A stretch of 64,000 bases of DNA, taken from the NCBI RefSeq assembly GCF_000242455.2, contig NC_019892.1, positions 3,100,001 through 3,164,000 on the forward strand, given 5' to 3'. This stretch comes from Singulisphaera acidiphila DSM 18658 (GTDB lineage Bacteria > Planctomycetota > Planctomycetia > Isosphaerales > Isosphaeraceae). Positions within the stretch are counted from its first letter, which is position 1; every line of letters begins with the position of its first letter. The position numbers and the translations under genes were made by a program. This document shows positions 61,434 through 64,000 of this stretch, piece by piece. A model generated the notes under the pieces. The model saw nothing but the letters and a program-made list of their open reading frames with translations. It ran no database searches and was not told the DNA's origin.

Positions 61434-62531
61434 TCATGTCGGATTACCGGCCAGGACTTCGGCAACGGAGAACCGTTCGATCCGAACGGGATCCTGTGAG
61501 GGTTGAGAAACTCCATAAACCCAGAGACCATCGCCTGAGAATGCGGGTGGGCTGAGGAGAAACCTTCCTGAGCATTCGACCGCAGTTGCTTCATCGACGG
61601 AAGGCAAGTTCGACGAACCTTGGATCATCAACGGTGCCAGCCTAAGTCGGTGGGTGGTCTCGGATTCGCCGCAGGCGAGGTAGGCAAGTACAATGCGGCC
61701 GTCGGAGAGCGTCGCGATCACGGGCAAATCTTCGACCACCATTCGCTCGGCCGAGTTCGCAGCCTCCTTCGAGATGAGTGGAGCTCCCGCCACGATTGCC
61801 GAATAGTCACGGCTGAGTTGTAGCCACCATAACTGCGTCTGTGATGCACGTCGGAGCACCGGCTGAATCAATGGCCCTTCGGCAATGGTGACCGCGACGA
61901 TGATCTTCCCCTCCAACCTCGGGTCAGACGGCCAGGTCGGAGCCGAAACCCTCATCAAACCTGCCGGGGGTTGGCTCTGCCAGATAAGGGGAAGAGGACT
62001 CCGCTTGTCGTCGGCAGCCGAATTCGGGTTCCGGGGATCCTCGAACGAGAATCGGTAGAGACGCCCGTCCGTACCGGCGAAGAGGATTCTCGCGGAGGTG
62101 TCTGGGAACCAGCACGGTGGGCTCGCCGGGATAACATCCATTTCGACGCGGTCGAGCACTTCCCTACTAGGCAAGGCGTACCTCGCCAGACCGTTCGTGA
62201 AATCTTTATCGGGACGGGATCGCCCCATCCAGAGTCCAGCGAGGTGCGTGCGGCCCCAGCGATCCTGCCAAGGCGAACAGCCAGCGAATTTGAGCAAGTG
62301 CGAGTCAGCGAGTGGGAAGCGCTCGATCTTATTCGCCTCGACGTCGAGCATGAAAAAGTCGGAGTGGCACACCCCAAAAAGATACGTATTGACAGGCTGA
62401 TATCGAGGAGACACTACCCGGCGATCCCCGGAATTCCGGGAACACTGACGGCCAAGACCGAGAGCAATTGTGGTGAGGACCACAGCCGTGGCGACGAACA
62501 GGCGGGCTAAACCTTTCGACGGTAACCACAC
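61434..62531 (-). CDS. Hypothetical protein with N-terminal anchor, possible beta-propeller
   Basis: The 365-residue product has one N-terminal hydrophobic segment (LARLFVATAVVLTTIALGLG) and a body of repeated beta-strand phrases (YRFSFEDPRNPNSAADDKRS, IIVAVTIAEGPLIQ, IVLAYLACGESETTHRLR), which could be propeller blades. The start is put at GTG 62531 because AGGAGAG lies 6 bases upstream; a GTG at 62567 has only a weak site. No family is recognised. It is convergent with the LRR gene at 61341. Confidence 0.55.
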   Translation of the reverse strand: MWLPSKGLARLFVATAVVLTTIALGLGRQCSRNSGDRRVVSPRYQPVNTYLFGVCHSDFFMLDVEANKIERFPLADSHLLKFAGCSPWQDRWGRTHLAGLWMGRSRPDKDFTNGLARYALPSREVLDRVEMDVIPASPPCWFPDTSARILFAGTDGRLYRFSFEDPRNPNSAADDKRSPLPLIWQSQPPAGLMRVSAPTWPSDPRLEGKIIVAVTIAEGPLIQPVLRRASQTQLWWLQLSRDYSAIVAGAPLISKEAANSAERMVVEDLPVIATLSDGRIVLAYLACGESETTHRLRLAPLMIQGSSNLPSVDEATAVECSGRFLLSPPAFSGDGLWVYGVSQPSQDPVRIERFSVAEVLAGNPT

Positions 62532-62567
62532 AGTCTCTCTCCTGAAACAGAGTGAGGAAGGGGTCAC

Positions 62568-63042
62568 GCACCCCAGGAGCGATCGCCACTCGGGAGACGG
62601 AAAGCCGAAGGCCTATCTTACATTCGGACGTAAAGACAATTTATTTAAGATGCCGTGAACTGATTGCCAGCACGACATGATGCGAGCAAGGCTCTACTTC
62701 ATGGTGCAAGCCAGGGTGCACGGCCACTGATCCAGCCATCCCCCATCATCGGCCGGCAAGTCCATCCAAAACCCCACGTCCACAAAGCTCGGCAGGAGCA
62801 TGAAAACCACAATCACATTGACTGGTTTTCGGGCAGTGCCACGACTTGGCCTCCCCAAGCCTCGATGCCGGATTCAAGACAGCGCTGATTGCAGCAATTT
62901 GACAGCCTCCCCAGCGGCTTGTGAACGACATGCAGCCGTAGAAACCCTCAGGGGAAGTGACTTGGGTTCCTCGACCCGACCTCCACACAATTCACCACAA
63001 CAAACAAAACAACCAGAATCTCTCAATTTCAATATACATAAC
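62568..63042. other. Gene-free stretch
   Basis: About 475 bases between two minus-strand genes. No supported coding sequence and no obvious repeat or terminator. Confidence 0.45.
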
Positions 63043-64000
63043 CTAATGCCCAGCAACACGGGCGACATCAAGGACTTCGGAGCGACCACGTTGACTTTTA
63101 TTCAAAGCCATGAAGGAAGCATCGGCCGTAGCAAGGTCGTTGGCCCGTGTCGAGTTTGCGGCCGTCCGGTGGTCCTTGGCCAGTACCGTGTAAACCGCCG
63201 GCAGCAAGAATAGCGTAAAGGCCGTCCCCACAAGCATGCCGATGACGAGGACGACACCGATCGAGTACCGGCTTTCCGCTCCGGCCCCATGTGTCAGCAG
63301 CAGGGGAAAATGGCCTACGACAGTCGCCGCCGTGGTCATCAAAATGGGACGTAACCGTACGGCCGAGGCCCGCTCGATCGCCGCCCGCCTGTCGAGTCGA
63401 TCATGCCGCTGTACCTCATTGGCAAACTCGACCATCAGGATTCCGTGTTTGGAGATCAGCCCGATCAGAGTGACAAGCCCAATCTGCGTGTAGATATTTA
63501 GCGTCGCGTATCCGATGTACAGTGGAATCAGTGCCCCGAATATCGACAAAGGGACCGTCACCAGGATGATCAGCGGGTCGCGAAGGCTCTCGAACTGGGC
63601 GGCGAGGACGAGGAAGATCACAACCAAGGCAAACCCGAAGGTGACGAGGAGTTGATTGCCTTCCTGGACGTACTGCCGCGAGTCACCCAACCAGTCGAAG
63701 GAATAGCCGGGAGGCAGCGAATCCTTCGCCGCGCGTTCAAGGAAGGCCACCGCTTCCCCCATCGTCACGCCGGGGGCGGGAATCGCCTGGAATGTGGCCG
63801 CATTCTGCTGGTTGAATTGGGTGAGCCGGTTCGGTTCAGTGGCGATGCCAATCTCGACCACGGTGGACAGTGGTGTCATGAAACCGCTACGCGTCTTGAC
63901 GTAGTACTTGCCCAGACTCTCGGGAGTCAGACGATCGGCCTGTGAGACCTGTGGGATCACATCGTAGGACCGGCCGTTGAGGTTGAAGCGGTTGATGTAG
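63043..64000 (-). CDS. RND efflux pump (HAE1/AcrB-type), 5'-truncated by the window end
   Basis: The frame is open from the last bases of the window (codons YINRFNLNGRSYDVIPQV) to the stop at 63043, so the start lies beyond 64000. Visible marks of AcrB-type drug pumps are FVLAAQFESLRDPLIILVTV-like sequence (VFLVLAAQFESLRDPLIILV), PLSIFGALIPL, GLISKHGILMVEFANEVQRH and RLRPILMTTAATVVGHFPLL. The last few transmembrane helices and the porter-domain end are present. It probably exports organic drugs rather than metals, in contrast to CusA at 34363. It ends with a Thr/Ser/Ala-rich tail of about 45 residues. Confidence 0.9.
   Translation of the reverse strand, partial: YINRFNLNGRSYDVIPQVSQADRLTPESLGKYYVKTRSGFMTPLSTVVEIGIATEPNRLTQFNQQNAATFQAIPAPGVTMGEAVAFLERAAKDSLPPGYSFDWLGDSRQYVQEGNQLLVTFGFALVVIFLVLAAQFESLRDPLIILVTVPLSIFGALIPLYIGYATLNIYTQIGLVTLIGLISKHGILMVEFANEVQRHDRLDRRAAIERASAVRLRPILMTTAATVVGHFPLLLTHGAGAESRYSIGVVLVIGMLVGTAFTLFLLPAVYTVLAKDHRTAANSTRANDLATADASFMALNKSQRGRSEVLDVARVAGH

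Noticed and set aside
1..64000. tRNA, rRNA or CRISPR features
   Set aside because: No cloverleaf with a T-arm GTTCGAAT-type core, no rRNA sequence and no regularly spaced direct repeats were seen. The tandem repeat at 56615 has no spacers.

Overview
The window looks like chromosomal DNA of a planctomycete, most likely from the Isosphaeraceae/Gemmataceae side. This is inferred from the gene content: three DUF1559 proteins with type IV prepilin-like N-termini, ECF sigma factors fused to large extracytoplasmic C-terminal regions, carboxypeptidase-regulatory-like (CarboxypepD_reg) domain proteins, a class III fructose-1,6-bisphosphatase, an orphan Hcp and a GC-rich, loosely packed layout with long gene-free gaps. 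I see no prophage, integrase, CRISPR array, rRNA or tRNA.

Layout. 1-9.4 kb: the 3' part of a probable sigma-factor/CarboxypepD_reg fusion, a pentapeptide-repeat protein, a metallophosphoesterase remnant, small proteins, a DMFase-like secreted protein and ribosomal protein S1. 9.4-16.4 kb: a small secreted protein, a 42-residue membrane protein, an ECF sigma/di-haem cytochrome fusion, a 124-bp inverted-repeat element, an orphan Hcp, a helicase relic, and a DUF1559 plus lipoprotein pair. 16.9-27.7 kb: topoisomerase III, class III FBPase, a SWIM zinc-finger protein, a DnaQ-type exonuclease, a transglutaminase-like protein, an indoleamine 2,3-dioxygenase-like protein and a Kup potassium transporter. 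27.8-42.6 kb: a copper/heavy-metal island with a CopA-type ATPase and its CsoR repressor (twin operator), a TlpA-like thioredoxin, a broken gene, a YHS-like periplasmic protein, an enlarged CusA pump, a CusB adaptor, a Cys-rich secreted protein, and a divergent TolC-type lipoprotein. 42.8-47.4 kb: a stress/regulation cluster (BON protein, CsrA, a small protein, a tandem Usp) and a second DUF1559 gene. 48.7-56.6 kb: an ABC ATPase, a secreted amidohydrolase facing a TetR regulator, a globin-coupled histidine kinase with an ANTAR response regulator, and an AhpD-like protein. 56.6-64 kb: a third DUF1559 gene with a tandem repeat behind it, LysA, a leucine-rich-repeat protein, a hypothetical membrane-anchored protein and the 3' part of an RND (HAE1-type) pump.

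The genes that most clearly work together are the metal island and the kinase/regulator pair. In the island, CsoR should sense Cu(I) and release copA. CusABC would move metal out across the envelope, and several proteins there share Cys-rich YHS/TRASH-like modules. In the pair at 52.2-54.8 kb, a globin domain with a proximal-His candidate feeds a histidine kinase whose partner ends in an RNA-binding ANTAR domain. A strong intrinsic terminator sits directly in front of the operon, so oxygen- or NO-linked transcription antitermination is a testable idea. The most unusual single gene is the sigma-factor/di-haem cytochrome fusion at 10.6-13.3 kb.
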